Below are positions 19,012-30,401 of a DNA stretch of 64,000 nucleotides, one piece after another; the first letter of the stretch is position 1, and each line of letters starts with the position of its first letter. Source of the stretch: Maritimibacter sp. (GTDB taxonomy: Bacteria; Pseudomonadota; Alphaproteobacteria; Rhodobacterales; Rhodobacteraceae); assembly GCA_017792445.1 (NCBI GenBank), contig CP051232.1, positions 4,190,001-4,254,000 of the forward strand, written 5' to 3'. A program made the position numbers and the translations under genes. Under the pieces are notes generated by a model, which was not told the DNA's origin, did not search any database, and worked only from the letters and a program-made list of their open reading frames with translations.

Positions 19012-19943
19012 AGCCGCGCCAGACGTTCGGTCAGCAGCGCGAAGAAGCCCTCGGCGTCGATATCCCCCATGAAGGTCGCGTTGGGCGCACGGTCGGTGAC
19101 GCGCCACCAGTCGGCAACGGTCATGCCGCGGGTCAGGTCGGATTGCAGTTCGATCTCGACATTGATGTGCCGCCCGGTGAACAGGTCGGGCTTCAGCAGA
19201 TAGGCGATCACGGTCGGGTCGTGCAGCGGGCCGCCTTCAGAGCCGTATTTCTCCATATCGAAGCGTTCGAAGAAGTCGGTCCAGCTGGCGACGACCTCGC
19301 CCACGTGACCCAGCGCGCGGAACGCCTCGATCCTTGGACGCGTGGTCAGGGCCTTGTGGCTGACATCCAGCGGCATGATGGTGATCTTGGCGCCGGATTT
19401 CATCACGATATCGGCGGCTTCCGGGTCGACGTAGATGTTGAATTCCGCCGCGGGCGTGACGTTGCCCACCTCGAAATAAGCGCCGCCCATCAGCACGATC
19501 TCCTGCACCTTCTCCTTGATGTCCGGCGCTTTCTGGAAAGCGGTGCCGATGTTCGTCAGCGGTCCCAGCGGGCACAGCGTCACGGATCCCGCGGGCTCGG
19601 CGCGCAGGGTTTCGATGATGAAATCGACGGCGTGGGCGTCCTGCACCTGCATCTTGGGATCGGGCAGCACGATACCGTCGAGACCGGTCTTGCCATGAAC
19701 GTATTCGGCGGTGACCAGATCGCGGGCCATGGGGCGGTCGCAGCCCTCGAACACACGGGTCCCGGTCTTGCCCGCCAGTTCGCAGACGATCCGCGCGTTC
19801 TTCGAGGTCAGCGGCAGCGGCACGTTGCCCGCGACGGCTGTGATGCCCAACACCTCGATCTCTTCGGGGCTGGCAAGGGCGAGCAGGATGGCGACGGCGT
19901 CGTCCTGCCCGGGATCGGTGTCGATGATGATCTTGCGTGTCAT
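19008..19943 (-). CDS. nucleoside hydrolase (IunH/RihA-type)
   Basis: A 311-residue Ca-dependent N-ribohydrolase that cleaves nucleosides into base and ribose. The N-terminal metal-binding motif IIIDTDPGQDDAVAILLA (residues 4-21) is diagnostic, as are LCPLGPLTNIG near 120 and GNVTPAAEFNIYVDPEAA near 155. The ATG at 19943 follows an AGGGA ribosome site. Which nucleosides it prefers (inosine/uridine, purine or pyrimidine) cannot be read from the sequence. It is the first gene of a three-gene minus-strand group with the GNAT and selO genes. Confidence 0.92.
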   Translation of the reverse strand: MTRKIIIDTDPGQDDAVAILLALASPEEIEVLGITAVAGNVPLPLTSKNARIVCELAGKTGTRVFEGCDRPMARDLVTAEYVHGKTGLDGIVLPDPKMQVQDAHAVDFIIETLRAEPAGSVTLCPLGPLTNIGTAFQKAPDIKEKVQEIVLMGGAYFEVGNVTPAAEFNIYVDPEAADIVMKSGAKITIMPLDVSHKALTTRPRIEAFRALGHVGEVVASWTDFFERFDMEKYGSEGGPLHDPTVIAYLLKPDLFTGRHINVEIELQSDLTRGMTVADWWRVTDRAPNATFMGDIDAEGFFALLTERLARL

Positions 19944-20010
19944 GCGTTTTCCCTGATTTGGCCGGACACTGTCGAAGCGGCGGGCGGAAGTAAAGCGATG
20001 CCGCAAAGGG

Positions 20011-20041
20011 AAACGGCCGGGAGCGATACCCCCGGCCGTTT
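20011..20041 (-). terminator. perfect 11-bp stem-loop after the class III aminotransferase
   Basis: Arms AAACGGCCGGG (20011-20021) and CCCGGCCGTTT (20031-20041) are perfectly complementary around a 9-base loop. Read on the minus strand, the stem ends in TTT and is followed by CCCTTT, 27 bases after the aminotransferase stop. It fits an intrinsic terminator separating that gene from the nucleoside hydrolase group. Confidence 0.7.
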
Positions 20042-20067
20042 GTTGCGATCCGTTATCTCGGGTCGTG

Positions 20068-21453
20068 TCAGCCCAGAACTTCGGCCACCGCGTCCTTCAG
20101 CTTCGACGCGATCTCTTCCGCCTCTGCCTCGGTCAGGCAGAACGGCGGCGCGAAGCCAAGAATGTCGCCCTGCGGCATCGCGCGCGAGATCACGCCGCGC
20201 GCCAGAAGCGCCGCGTTCACCTTGGCGCCGATGGTGCGTGCGGGGTCGAAGAACACCCGGCCGTCACGGTTCTCGACGAACTCGACCGCGCACAGCAGGC
20301 CCTCGCCCCGGATGTCCCCGACGTTCGGATGATCGCCAAGCGCGTCGTTCAGCGCCGCCTTGAAATGCGCGCCCACGGACCCGGCGTTCGACACGAGGTT
20401 CAGCTCGTCCAGCAGCCGCAGGTTGGCGACACCCGCCGCCGCCCCGATCGGGTGCGCCGAGTAGGTCCAGCCGTGACCGATGGGACCGAACTTGTCGGTG
20501 CCCTCTTCCAGCACCTTCCACACCTTGTCCGACAGGATCGACCCCGACAGCGGCGCATAGGCCGAGGTCAGGCCCTTGGCGATGGTGATGATGTCGGGCC
20601 GGATGCCGTAGTGTTCGGACCCGAACATGGTGCCAAGGCGACCGAAGCCGGTCACAACCTCGTCCGCGATCAGCAGGATGTCGTGCTTGTCCAGCACCTC
20701 CTGGATCGCCTGCCAGTAACCGGCGGGCGGCGGTACAAGGCCCCCGGTCCCCAGCGCCGGCTCGCCGATCATCGCGGCGATGGTGTCCGCGCCCTCACGC
20801 TCGATCAGCGCCTCAAGCTCGGACGCGCAGTGGGCCACGAACTCGGCCTCGGACATGGACAGGTCGTCGCGGCGGAAATAATACGGCGCCTCGGTGTGGA
20901 TCACCCGGTCCAGCGGCAGGTCGAACTTCTGCTGGAACGCGGCCAGACCGGTCAGCGAGCCGGTCATCAGGCCCGAGCCGTGATAGCCGCGCCAGCGCGA
21001 GATGATCTTCTTCTTTTCGGGCCGGTCGAGGATGTTGTTGTAGTACCAGACCAGCTTGATGTTGGTCTCGTTCGCGTCCGACCCGGACAGGCCGAAGTAG
21101 ACCTTCGACATGTTCGACGGCGCGCGGTCCAGAACCATCTTGGCCAGCGTGATCGACGCTTCGGTGCCGTGGCCGACATAGGCGTGGTAGTACGCGATCT
21201 CCTTCGCCTGCTCGGCGATGGCTTCGGCGATCTCGGGGCGGCCGTAGCCGACGTTCACGCAGTAGAGCCCGGCGAAGGCGTCCAGCAGGCGGTTGCCGTC
21301 ACGATCCTCGATATGGCAGCCCTTGCCGCCGGTCACGACGCGCTGCGGCAGGTTGCCCCGTGCGAACTCGGCCAGGTGGGTCGAGGGGTGGAAGAAGTTC
21401 TCGCGGTCCCAGCTTTCGAGTTGGTCGTTCTTCAGCATGTTGTCGTCCTTCAT
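20068..21453 (-). CDS. class III omega-aminotransferase (putrescine/polyamine type)
   Basis: A 461-residue PLP-dependent aminotransferase of subgroup III. Visible are GKGCHIEDRDGNRLLDAFAG, the cofactor-binding FGLSGSDANETNIK (near 120), LLIADEVVTGFGRLG (near 260) and the PLP lysine in TIAKGLTSAYAPLSG (near residue 290). It resembles the putrescine/spermidine:pyruvate aminotransferases (SpuC type) and related omega-transaminases. It starts 7 bases after the succinate-semialdehyde dehydrogenase stop and downstream of an Lrp-type regulator. In that context it probably deaminates a diamine, GABA or a similar omega-amino compound (inference). Confidence 0.87.
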   Translation of the reverse strand: MKDDNMLKNDQLESWDRENFFHPSTHLAEFARGNLPQRVVTGGKGCHIEDRDGNRLLDAFAGLYCVNVGYGRPEIAEAIAEQAKEIAYYHAYVGHGTEASITLAKMVLDRAPSNMSKVYFGLSGSDANETNIKLVWYYNNILDRPEKKKIISRWRGYHGSGLMTGSLTGLAAFQQKFDLPLDRVIHTEAPYYFRRDDLSMSEAEFVAHCASELEALIEREGADTIAAMIGEPALGTGGLVPPPAGYWQAIQEVLDKHDILLIADEVVTGFGRLGTMFGSEHYGIRPDIITIAKGLTSAYAPLSGSILSDKVWKVLEEGTDKFGPIGHGWTYSAHPIGAAAGVANLRLLDELNLVSNAGSVGAHFKAALNDALGDHPNVGDIRGEGLLCAVEFVENRDGRVFFDPARTIGAKVNAALLARGVISRAMPQGDILGFAPPFCLTEAEAEEIASKLKDAVAEVLG

Positions 21454-21460
21454 CTTGGTG

Positions 21461-22936
21461 TCAGCTCCAGTCGCGGCAAACGTATTTCAGTTCCATGAAT
21501 TCCTGCATCCCCAGTCTTGCGCCCTCGCGCCCGAGACCGGACTGCTTGGCGCCGCCGAACGGGATCGGCGCGCCGGTGACCTTGGTGCGGTTGACCGCGA
21601 CCATGCCGAACTGCAACGCGCGGCTCAGGCGGTAGATGCGCCGGGGGTTCAGGCTGTGGACATAGGCCACCAGCCCGTACTCGGTGTCGTTGGCGCGGGT
21701 CACGACCTCTGCCTCGGTGTCGAACGGCGCGATGGCGGCGACGGGGCCGAAGGTTTCCTCGCGCAGGATCTGCGCGTCCTCGGGCACGTCGGTCAGCACC
21801 GTCGGTTCAAAGAACAGCGGCCCCATCGCGTGACGTTTGCCGCCGCAGGCGAGCTTTGCCCCCCGCTCCAACGCATCCGCGACGTGGGCTTCCTGCTTGG
21901 CCACCGCGTTCTCGTTCATCAGCGGGCCGATGTCCGGGTCGTCCATGCCACGGCCCACGGTCAGCGCGGCGCTGGCGGCAGTGAACTTGGCGCAAAAGGC
22001 GTCATAGACCGACCGTTCCACGAAGATCCGGTTCGCGCCAAGGCAATCCTGCCCCGAGGTTGCCCATTTGGCTTTCATCGTCTCGGCGACGGCGGCGTCC
22101 AGATCCGAGTCCGCGAAGACGATCACCGGCGCATGGCCGCCCAGTTCCATCACCAGCTTCTTCACCGTCGCCGCGCTGTCTCGGTACAGCAGCCGCCCGA
22201 CCTCGGTCGAGCCGGTGAAGGACAACGCCCGAACCCGGCTGTCCGAGGTCCACGCGGGCACGATGGTCGGCGCGTCGCCGGTCACGAGGTTGAACACCCC
22301 GGCGGGCACCCCTGCCCGCTCGGCCAGTTCCATCAGCGCGGTCGCGGAATACGGCGTCTCGGCCGAAGGATGCGCGACCACGGTGCAGCCCGCCGCCAGC
22401 GCGGCGGCGGCCTTGCGGGTCAGCATGGCGCTGGGGAAGTTCCACGGCGTAATCAGCGCGACCACGCCCACGGGTTCCAGCCACAGTTCGACCTCGGCAT
22501 CCGGCAGGTGGCTGGTGACGCTTTCCACGTCCGGGCGCTTGGCCTCTTCCGCGTAGTACTCGACGAAGCTGGCGGCATAGTCGATCTCGCCCCGCGCTTC
22601 AGAGATGGGCTTGCCCTGCTCGGCTACCATGATCCGGGCAAGGTCTTCCTTGTGGGTCAGCATCAGGTCGAACCAGCGGCGCAGGATGGCAGAGCGGTCC
22701 TGCGGCAGCATCAGCGACCACGCGGCGAAGGCCTTCTGCGCGGCATCCACCGCCGCGCGCCCCTCGGACGCCGAGAGGCTGGCGATCTCGCCCACCACGG
22801 TGCCGTCGGCGGGGTTCTTCACCGGCAGCGTTGCGGCATCCGAAGCGCCGGTCCAGCGCCCGTCGATATACGAAAAGCTGCGAAAGAGTTTCGGGTCGTC
22901 CAGCGTGACGCCCGTCACGATGCGGTCCTGTCTCAT
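21461..22936 (-). CDS. gabD: NAD(P)-dependent succinate-semialdehyde dehydrogenase family
   Basis: A 491-residue aldehyde dehydrogenase. The general base region (MELGGHAPVIV, Glu near 263) and catalytic cysteine (SGQDCLGANR, near 297) are present, as are ITPWNFPSAMLTRK and the C-terminal PFGGAKQSGLGREG of the succinate-semialdehyde dehydrogenase subfamily. The ATG at 22936 has a GGAAGG site nine bases upstream; a longer in-frame start at 22966 lacks one. With the following aminotransferase it could convert GABA through succinate semialdehyde to succinate. Confidence 0.87.
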   Translation of the reverse strand: MRQDRIVTGVTLDDPKLFRSFSYIDGRWTGASDAATLPVKNPADGTVVGEIASLSASEGRAAVDAAQKAFAAWSLMLPQDRSAILRRWFDLMLTHKEDLARIMVAEQGKPISEARGEIDYAASFVEYYAEEAKRPDVESVTSHLPDAEVELWLEPVGVVALITPWNFPSAMLTRKAAAALAAGCTVVAHPSAETPYSATALMELAERAGVPAGVFNLVTGDAPTIVPAWTSDSRVRALSFTGSTEVGRLLYRDSAATVKKLVMELGGHAPVIVFADSDLDAAVAETMKAKWATSGQDCLGANRIFVERSVYDAFCAKFTAASAALTVGRGMDDPDIGPLMNENAVAKQEAHVADALERGAKLACGGKRHAMGPLFFEPTVLTDVPEDAQILREETFGPVAAIAPFDTEAEVVTRANDTEYGLVAYVHSLNPRRIYRLSRALQFGMVAVNRTKVTGAPIPFGGAKQSGLGREGARLGMQEFMELKYVCRDWS

Positions 22937-23053
22937 GGCGTGCGGCCTTCCATCAGGGGTTTGCAATTCCCCGAAAACTATCCCGCCGCCCGCCGAAAGT
23001 GGGTCTGTTCTGCGCGGCTTGGACAGAGGATCTCTCTGCCATGCCGCAAAAGC

Positions 23054-23068
23054 CCGAGGAATCCTCGG
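23054..23068 (-). terminator. hairpin directly after the Lrp-type regulator gene
   Basis: The 15-base palindrome CCGAGGAATCCTCGG abuts the regulator's stop codon. On the minus strand the CCGAGG/CCTCGG stem is followed by GCTTTTGC, giving a short U-tract. It is likely to reduce read-through from the regulator into gabD. Confidence 0.6.
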
Positions 23069-23545
23069 TCAGACGTCCGGAATGGGGTTCGGGACGTCCT
23101 TGACCTGCTTTGTAACCACGTAGCCGAAATAGCGGTCGATCCCGATGGCGCTGTCCAGCAACTCGTCCATCAGCCGCTGATAGCCGTCGATGTCACCCAC
23201 CACGAGGTGCAGCATATAGTCGACACCGCCCCCCAGCGCCCAGCAGCCGCGCACCTCGTCACGCGCGCGGATCGCGTCCTCGAACCGGCGAAAGTCGTCC
23301 GCCTTGTGGTTCGCCAGCGTGATCTCGACCATCACCTCGGTCACGGGCGCGATCTTGCGGATATCGACCATGGCGCGGTAGCCGGTGATGAAACCCGCCT
23401 GCTCCAACTTCTTCAGGCGCTCCCAGCAGGGCGTCGGCGACAGGTTCACCGCCTCGGCCAGCGCGACCTTGGTCATCCGCCCATTGGCCTGAAGCGCGCG
23501 CAGGATCGCGAAGTCGTAGCTGTCGAGTTTCGGGCCACGCATCAT
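23069..23545 (-). CDS. Lrp/AsnC family transcriptional regulator
   Basis: A 158-residue regulator. The N-terminal winged helix-turn-helix is clear (LDSYDFAILRALQANGRMTKVALAEAVNLSPTPCWERLKKLE given as its span, residues 6-47), followed by the Lrp ligand-binding (RAM) domain with FVG-type core phrases such as VRGCWALGGGVDYMLHLV. Lrp proteins sense amino acids or related amines. Placed directly upstream of gabD and the class III aminotransferase, it is the probable local regulator of amine/GABA catabolism. Confidence 0.9.
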   Translation of the reverse strand: MMRGPKLDSYDFAILRALQANGRMTKVALAEAVNLSPTPCWERLKKLEQAGFITGYRAMVDIRKIAPVTEVMVEITLANHKADDFRRFEDAIRARDEVRGCWALGGGVDYMLHLVVGDIDGYQRLMDELLDSAIGIDRYFGYVVTKQVKDVPNPIPDV

Positions 23546-23647
23546 GCGGGCACACCCCTTTCGGTTCGCCTGAAGTCGGACGGTCTGATTGCCGCGTGAC
23601 AGATACAGCCCTTACCGAGACCGCCCCGAAGGGTAAAGCCGGGCGCG

Positions 23648-24502
23648 TCAAAGCTGGGTCAGGCTGCCGGTGGCGAGTTCCATGATCTCGTCGGTGATCG
23701 CGTCCTGCCGCAGCCTGCGGGATTCCCCCACCAGATCCTCAAGCGAGCGGGTGACGTTGTCATGCGCGGCGATCATCGCGCGCATCCGCGCCTCGTTCTC
23801 GGCGGCGAAGGACAGCATCACCGCCTCGCTGATCTCGGCAAAGAGGTATTCATCCACCAGCCGCGCCAACAGGTCGTCGGGGTTCAGGGTCAGCAGCGGC
23901 TGAACGTTGGATTTCGGCGGCGGGAAGCGGGAATAGTCGAAGGGCACCAGACGCTTGACGCCGACCTCATAGCCCTCGGCCCCGCCCGGCGAGGCATGAA
24001 CCAGCGACACCCCGGTCACGCCTCCAGTCGCAAGGCGCTCGAAGATCTCCTGCGCGATCCGGCCCGCAAGATGAGCGGTGCGATCCGGGTGCGCGATCAT
24101 CGAGGCGGTCCAGTCCAGCGTCACGCGCCGCTCTTGCGCCGCCAGAAGCCCGCGATCGCCGACCATGAGCATATGAACCGGCCCCGCCACCTCCCCGGCG
24201 GCGTTACGCGCGACGGTCAGAACCTTCTCCGAGAAGGCCCCGGCGAAGCCCTGCTCGGCGCAGAAGACCACGATGATCTCGCCGCCCGGAGGACGGTCGC
24301 CGGCCAGCCGGGCGGTCACCGGGAAACTCATCGCATGGCCGATGGCGTCGCCGATGGTCGCGGCGTACATGCGGATCGCGTCAAGATGACGGTGCGCGTC
24401 CTGCACCCGCGACACCGCGATGCCGCGCATCGCCGCGATCACCGCCGACAGCTTGTGGACCGTCTCGATCCGGGCTTCGACCTCGGCAAGCTGCCCGCTC
24501 AC
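23648..24502 (-). CDS. atpG: N-ATPase gamma subunit
   Basis: A 284-residue central-stalk protein, last gene of the N-ATPase operon. It has the gamma opening (a helix spanning [23 protein letters not shown], residues 6-28), a degenerate middle, and the closing helix with [29 protein letters not shown], where family members have the RQ.IT..I signature. It starts at GTG 24502 inside the atpA stop (GTGA). It is more divergent from textbook gamma than the catalytic subunits are, as expected of this ATPase subfamily. Confidence 0.88.
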   Translation of the reverse strand: MSGQLAEVEARIETVHKLSAVIAAMRGIAVSRVQDAHRHLDAIRMYAATIGDAIGHAMSFPVTARLAGDRPPGGEIIVVFCAEQGFAGAFSEKVLTVARNAAGEVAGPVHMLMVGDRGLLAAQERRVTLDWTASMIAHPDRTAHLAGRIAQEIFERLATGGVTGVSLVHASPGGAEGYEVGVKRLVPFDYSRFPPPKSNVQPLLTLNPDDLLARLVDEYLFAEISEAVMLSFAAENEARMRAMIAAHDNVTRSLEDLVGESRRLRQDAITDEIMELATGSLTQL

Positions 24503-26025
24503 GTCTCGGCCTCCCTGACCGCCACCACGGCGACCAGTTCCGCCACCAGCGCGCTCAGGCCTTTCCGGTCCTCGGCACTTAGTGTGCCGTCCGCGCGCAG
24601 GGTCGCCAGCACCTCGCCTCCTCGCGTGTCCAGCCAACCGGGCAGCCGTTGCCGCAGCGCGGGGACCGCCTCGACCGGCATGTCGTCCAGCACACCGTCC
24701 GCCAGCGCCGCCAACAGCGCGGTCTGATCCTCCAGCCGTAGTCCGGCATAGCGCGGCTGGCCCAGCAAAGCGCGAATGCGTTCGCCCCGCGCGATCTGCG
24801 CCTTGACGCGGGTGCTGGAGATGCCGCCGAAGCGGGTGAACATCTCAAGTTCCTGAAATTGCGCGTAATCCAGCCGCACTCGCCCCGCGACCGACCGCAG
24901 CGCGGGTGCCTGCACCTTGCCGCCGACGCGGCTGACCGACAGACCCACGTCGACCGCGGGCCGCTGGTTGGCGGCGAACAGCTGGGTGTTCAGCACCACC
25001 TGCCCGTCGGTGATCGAGATCAGGTTGGTGGGGATGTAGGCCGACAGGTTGCCGGCATCGGTCTCGGCGATGGGCAATGCGGTGATCGAGCCGCCGACGC
25101 TGCGCGGCAGCTTGGCCGCGCGTTCCAGCAGACGGGCGTGAAGATAGAAGATGTCCCCCGGATAGGCCTCGCGCCCCGGCGGCTCGCGCGTCAGCAGCGC
25201 CAGTTCACGGTGGGTAGCGGCGTGGCGGGTCAGGTCGTCGATCACGATCAGCGCGTCCTGCCCCTTGTCCCGAAAGCCCTCGGCGATGGTCATGCCCGCG
25301 AAAGGGGCAATCCATTGCAGCCCGGGCGCGCTGCCGGCGTTGCCGACGACGAAGATGCAGCGCTCGGGCGCGCCGTGTTCGCGCACCGCAGCGATCACCC
25401 GCTCCACCGCCGAGGCGCGCTGGCCGACGGCGACGTAGATACAGACCATGTCGGTGTGCTTTTGATTGATGATCGCCTCGACCGCGAGAGAGGTCTTGCC
25501 GGTCGCCCGGTCGCCCACGATCAACTCGCGCTGGCCGCGTCCGATGGCGAACATGCTGTCGACCACCAGAACGCCGGTCATCATCGGCTCTGACACGAAG
25601 TCCCGTTCGATGATCGTCGGCGCGGGGCGTTCGATGGGCAAGCGTTGTTCGGCCTCGGGCATCGGCCCGCCGTCCAGCGGGCGGCCCAGCGGGTCCAGAA
25701 CGCGGCCCAGCAGCGCCTCGCCCACCGGCACCCGCACCACGTCGCCGCTGTCGGTGACCTGATGCCCCGCCTCGACACCGTTCACGTCGTCGAACAGCAC
25801 CGCCGAGATTTCACCCGCGTCCAGCGCCTGCGCAAAGCCGGTCTGCCCGCCCTCGAACCGCAGCAGCGCGCCCAGCGGCGCCTCTGGCAGCCCCGAGATC
25901 CGGGCGATCCCGTCCGCGACCGAGGTGACGCGGCCGATGGTGCGGGCGTCCGCCGCCAGTTCGGCGCGGTCCACGGCGGCGCGGCTGGATTGCAGCCAGT
26001 CGTCCTGTGCGGTCGTGTCAGACAT
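24499..26025 (-). CDS. atpA: N-ATPase alpha subunit
   Basis: A 508-residue non-catalytic nucleotide-binding subunit of the F1 head. Visible are [20 protein letters not shown] at the N-terminus, the P-loop GDRATGKT near residue 169, [12 protein letters not shown], and the alpha signature region [17 protein letters not shown]. The C-terminal part is shorter and more divergent than in standard alpha. It overlaps the atpF stop by eight bases. This is probably not the main housekeeping synthase, which in Rhodobacteraceae is encoded in an atpHAGDC operon elsewhere. Confidence 0.92.
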   Translation of the reverse strand: MSDTTAQDDWLQSSRAAVDRAELAADARTIGRVTSVADGIARISGLPEAPLGALLRFEGGQTGFAQALDAGEISAVLFDDVNGVEAGHQVTDSGDVVRVPVGEALLGRVLDPLGRPLDGGPMPEAEQRLPIERPAPTIIERDFVSEPMMTGVLVVDSMFAIGRGQRELIVGDRATGKTSLAVEAIINQKHTDMVCIYVAVGQRASAVERVIAAVREHGAPERCIFVVGNAGSAPGLQWIAPFAGMTIAEGFRDKGQDALIVIDDLTRHAATHRELALLTREPPGREAYPGDIFYLHARLLERAAKLPRSVGGSITALPIAETDAGNLSAYIPTNLISITDGQVVLNTQLFAANQRPAVDVGLSVSRVGGKVQAPALRSVAGRVRLDYAQFQELEMFTRFGGISSTRVKAQIARGERIRALLGQPRYAGLRLEDQTALLAALADGVLDDMPVEAVPALRQRLPGWLDTRGGEVLATLRADGTLSAEDRKGLSALVAELVAVVAVREAET

Positions 26026-26752
26026 CGCGGAACAGCTCCTCTTGCACCCGGTCGAGGTCGGCGCGGAAATGGTTGCGGACGATGGCGTGCGGCGCGTCGA
26101 GTTCCAGCCCCGCGATCAGCGACGGATCGACGGTGACCGACAGCGCCACGCCGCGCCCCAGCACCTGCGCCAACCGCGCGTTCAGCGCCTCCAGCTCGTC
26201 CCCGGACAATTCGACCGCGGCGCGCACCGGCACCGGGCCTTCGGTGCCGATCCCGTCGCGGGTGGATTGCGGCAGGCGGGCGACGGCCTCGGCCAGCCCG
26301 TCGATGAACCCGGCGGCGCGGGCGCTGGCGGGCAACCGGTCCAGCAGACGGCCCGCGATGTTCAGCGCCAGTTCCGAGGCCTCGGTGCGCATCCCCGCCT
26401 CGGCGGCGGCCTTGCGGCGGGCGGCTTCGGCCCGCGCGTCGGTGCGCAGCTTGTCCGCCTCGCGCCGCGCGGCGTCCAGCGCCTTCTGGCGGTCGCGTTC
26501 CGCTTCGGACTGCGCCTGCTCCAGCATCCCGGCCCGTTTCGCCACCACGGCGTCGACCTGCGCCTTGGCGTCGGTCAGCGCCGCCTCGGCCTCGGTCCTT
26601 GCGGCGTGGGCGGCGTCCAGTTCCTTGGTCGCGGCCTCCTGCCGTTTCGCGATCATGTCGGCCACCGGGCGGAACAGGAAATGCGACAGGATCCACAGCA
26701 GGACGAAGGCGTTGACCGCCTGCAGTCCCAGTGTCCACCAGTCGATTGTCAT
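26018..26752 (-). CDS. atpF: N-ATPase b subunit with delta-like C-terminal region
   Basis: A 244-residue peripheral-stalk subunit. It has one N-terminal transmembrane helix ([23 protein letters not shown], about 5-27), then a long charged Ala/Glu/Lys/Arg-rich helix (about 30-140). The C-terminal segment (about 160-235) resembles the end of the delta/OSCP subunit: [19 protein letters not shown], then [17 protein letters not shown]. Ordinary b subunits are near 160 residues and lack this. No separate atpH gene exists in the operon, so b may also supply delta's contact with F1. This domain reading is by eye. Confidence 0.88.
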   Translation of the reverse strand: MTIDWWTLGLQAVNAFVLLWILSHFLFRPVADMIAKRQEAATKELDAAHAARTEAEAALTDAKAQVDAVVAKRAGMLEQAQSEAERDRQKALDAARREADKLRTDARAEAARRKAAAEAGMRTEASELALNIAGRLLDRLPASARAAGFIDGLAEAVARLPQSTRDGIGTEGPVPVRAAVELSGDELEALNARLAQVLGRGVALSVTVDPSLIAGLELDAPHAIVRNHFRADLDRVQEELFRDV

Positions 26753-26768
26753 CCCGCGCGGCCCCGGA

Positions 26769-27017
26769 TCAGACGAAGGGGTTGGCGAACAGCACGAGAA
26801 GCGCGATCACCAGCGTGTAGATCGCCATCGTCTCGATCATCGCGAGGCCGACGAACAGGGTACGGCTCAGCGTGCCCGCTGCCTCTGGCTGGCGCGCGAT
26901 GGCGTCCATCGCTGCGGCGACGGCGCGACCCTCGGCCAGTGCGGGCCCGATGGCGCCGAACGACACGGCAATCGCCGCGGCGAGGATGCTGACGATCTGG
27001 ATCAGGTCTGAGGTCAT
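26769..27017 (-). CDS. atpE: N-ATPase c subunit (rotor ring)
   Basis: An 82-residue double-helix proteolipid forming the rotor ring. The loop ARQPEA (41-46) is typical. Aligned to the sodium-type c subunit of Ilyobacter (Gln32, Glu65, Ser66, Tyr70, from memory), this protein offers Glu29, Glu62, Thr63 and Tyr67 with a constant offset of three. That gives a two-carboxylate ion site with the hydroxyl and tyrosine retained, the pattern reported for N-ATPases. Whether the ion is Na+ or H+ cannot be settled from sequence. Confidence 0.93.
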   Translation of the reverse strand: MTSDLIQIVSILAAAIAVSFGAIGPALAEGRAVAAAMDAIARQPEAAGTLSRTLFVGLAMIETMAIYTLVIALLVLFANPFV

Positions 27018-27047
27018 GGCGTGGTGTCCTTTCCTGTGAATGACGGA

Positions 27048-27707
27048 TCAGTGCTCGCCCATGGCGGCGCCGATGAAGACGGTCGCGAGAATGGCGAAGA
27101 TGTAGGCCTGCACGGTCCCGGTCAGCAGGTCGAGCGCCATCAGCGGGATCGGCACGAGGAAACCGGCAAGCGACAGGATGATCCCCACCACGAACACGCC
27201 GCTCATCACGTTGCCGAACAGGCGGACGATCAACGAGAATGTGCGGGTGATCTGCTCGATCACGTTCAGCGGGATCATCACCCAGGAGGGCTCGGCAAAG
27301 GCGGACAGATAGCCGCGCAGGCCCTGATAGCGGATGCCGTAGAAAATGGTCGCCGCCAACACGATCAGCGCCAGCGCGGCGTCGGTCTCGATCATCGCGG
27401 TGGGCGGCTCGATGCCGGGGATGATCGCCGAGGAATTGGCGATGAACACATACAGGAAGATCGTCCCGATCAGCACCCGGAACGGCGATGGGTCGCGCTG
27501 CATGGTGTCACGGATCTGGTCGTCGATGACCGTCACGAACATCTCCAGCACCGCCTGCAGCTTGCCCGGAACCATCGTCAGCCGCCGGGTGGCCCACGCG
27601 GACCCGAGCCCGAGGAACAGCATGATGCCCCAAGTCACCACGACCGGCTCGGTGATCGGGACCGGGCCGATGTGGAACAGGGCGTGCATCGACAGGGGGT
27701 TTTCCAT
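27048..27707 (-). CDS. atpB: N-ATPase a subunit
   Basis: A 219-residue membrane stator subunit forming the ion half-channels. The essential arginine is in the segment SLIVRLFGNVMSG (near residue 163); an earlier helix contains FIANSSAIIPGIEPPTA. The ATG at 27707 shares a base with the atpR stop (TGATG). It is followed by atpE after 30 bases. Confidence 0.93.
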   Translation of the reverse strand: MENPLSMHALFHIGPVPITEPVVVTWGIMLFLGLGSAWATRRLTMVPGKLQAVLEMFVTVIDDQIRDTMQRDPSPFRVLIGTIFLYVFIANSSAIIPGIEPPTAMIETDAALALIVLAATIFYGIRYQGLRGYLSAFAEPSWVMIPLNVIEQITRTFSLIVRLFGNVMSGVFVVGIILSLAGFLVPIPLMALDLLTGTVQAYIFAILATVFIGAAMGEH

Positions 27708-28003
27708 CACGGCGCTCCCTTCCGTACCGCCCGCGTCGCAAGCTGGCGCGCCAGCAGGACCCCCAGCGCCCCGGCCAGCAGCGGGATCGCGCCCAGCAGC
27801 GCCAGCCCGTACAGCCCCGCACCCAGCACCGCCAGACGCACCGCCTGCAACGCCACCGCGGCCCAGATCGACTTGCCCGAGACATACAGGGCGGTGACCC
27901 GTTTCAGGCTGGCGAAATGCAGGTAGCCCAGCCCAAGGCCGATGCCGAACGCCAGGATCGCGCCGGTCAGCGGGTCGTCGAACAGTGAGGTGAAAGCGGT
28001 CAT
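27707..28003 (-). CDS. atpR: N-ATPase subunit AtpR
   Basis: A 98-residue membrane protein with about three hydrophobic segments (AILAFGIGLGLGYLHF; AVALQAVRLAVLGAGLYGLALLG; IPLLAGALGVLLARQL) and a short basic C-terminus. Size, topology and position between atpQ and atpB match AtpR of N-ATPase operons, a subunit with no counterpart in standard F-ATPases and thought to help assemble the a/c membrane part. The start overlaps the atpQ stop (ATGA). Confidence 0.85.
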   Translation of the reverse strand: MTAFTSLFDDPLTGAILAFGIGLGLGYLHFASLKRVTALYVSGKSIWAAVALQAVRLAVLGAGLYGLALLGAIPLLAGALGVLLARQLATRAVRKGAP

Positions 28004-28274
28004 TGGCGGTGCATCCATTTCCAAGCGGACCAAAGGCCGATGGCCGCCCCCAGCATGATCCCCGGCGCGGTGAAGAAGACCCCGGTCTCGAAATAGCCGT
28101 CGGCCATCCGCCCAAAGAACACGCCCAGCAGCGTCGGCACCACAACGGCCCAGCCCAATATGCCGATCTGGCCCAGACGCGCGCCCAATGACGGCTCGGG
28201 GTTCTCGGCGTGCATCTTCTCGCGCTCGGCCGAGCGGCGGGCGGCGGCGGCAAGACGGCTTTTCGGCTTGCGGC

Positions 28275-28278
<4 letters not shown>
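28000..28278 (-). CDS. atpQ: N-ATPase subunit AtpQ (AtpI-related)
   Basis: A 92-residue protein with a basic N-terminus (MSRKPKSRLAAAARRSAERE) and two transmembrane helices (IGILGWAVVVPTLLGVFFGRMAD and FFTAPGIMLGAAIGLWSAW). It resembles AtpI/AtpZ-type assembly proteins and sits at the atpQ position of the atpDCQRBEFAG order. The ATG lies in the atpC stop (ATGA). A role in ring assembly or ion supply is inferred from that family. Confidence 0.82.
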
Positions 28279-30169
<1,891 letters not shown>

Positions 30170-30401
30170 TCATCGGAAAAGCAATGTCACTCGTCAAATC
30201 GGCCCGGCGGAACTGTGTCCGGGAACAGGGCGAATGCCACCCTGAACGGTATGAAGAAACAATGCGTCAATTCGCCCGAAGCGCGCAATGGCCTATGTCC
30301 GCTCTTCCATGACGTCGCGTGACACGGCCGTCCACGGCGGATGGACAGGGCCGCCCGAACCCGACTAGGCTTGCCCAAGGGAGCGGAGGAGGACGCGCGG
30401 A

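Noticed and set aside
21293-23599. 768-codon plus-strand frame over gabD and the Lrp gene
   Set aside because: No domain recognisable and composition typical of antisense reading; the minus-strand genes have full catalytic motifs.
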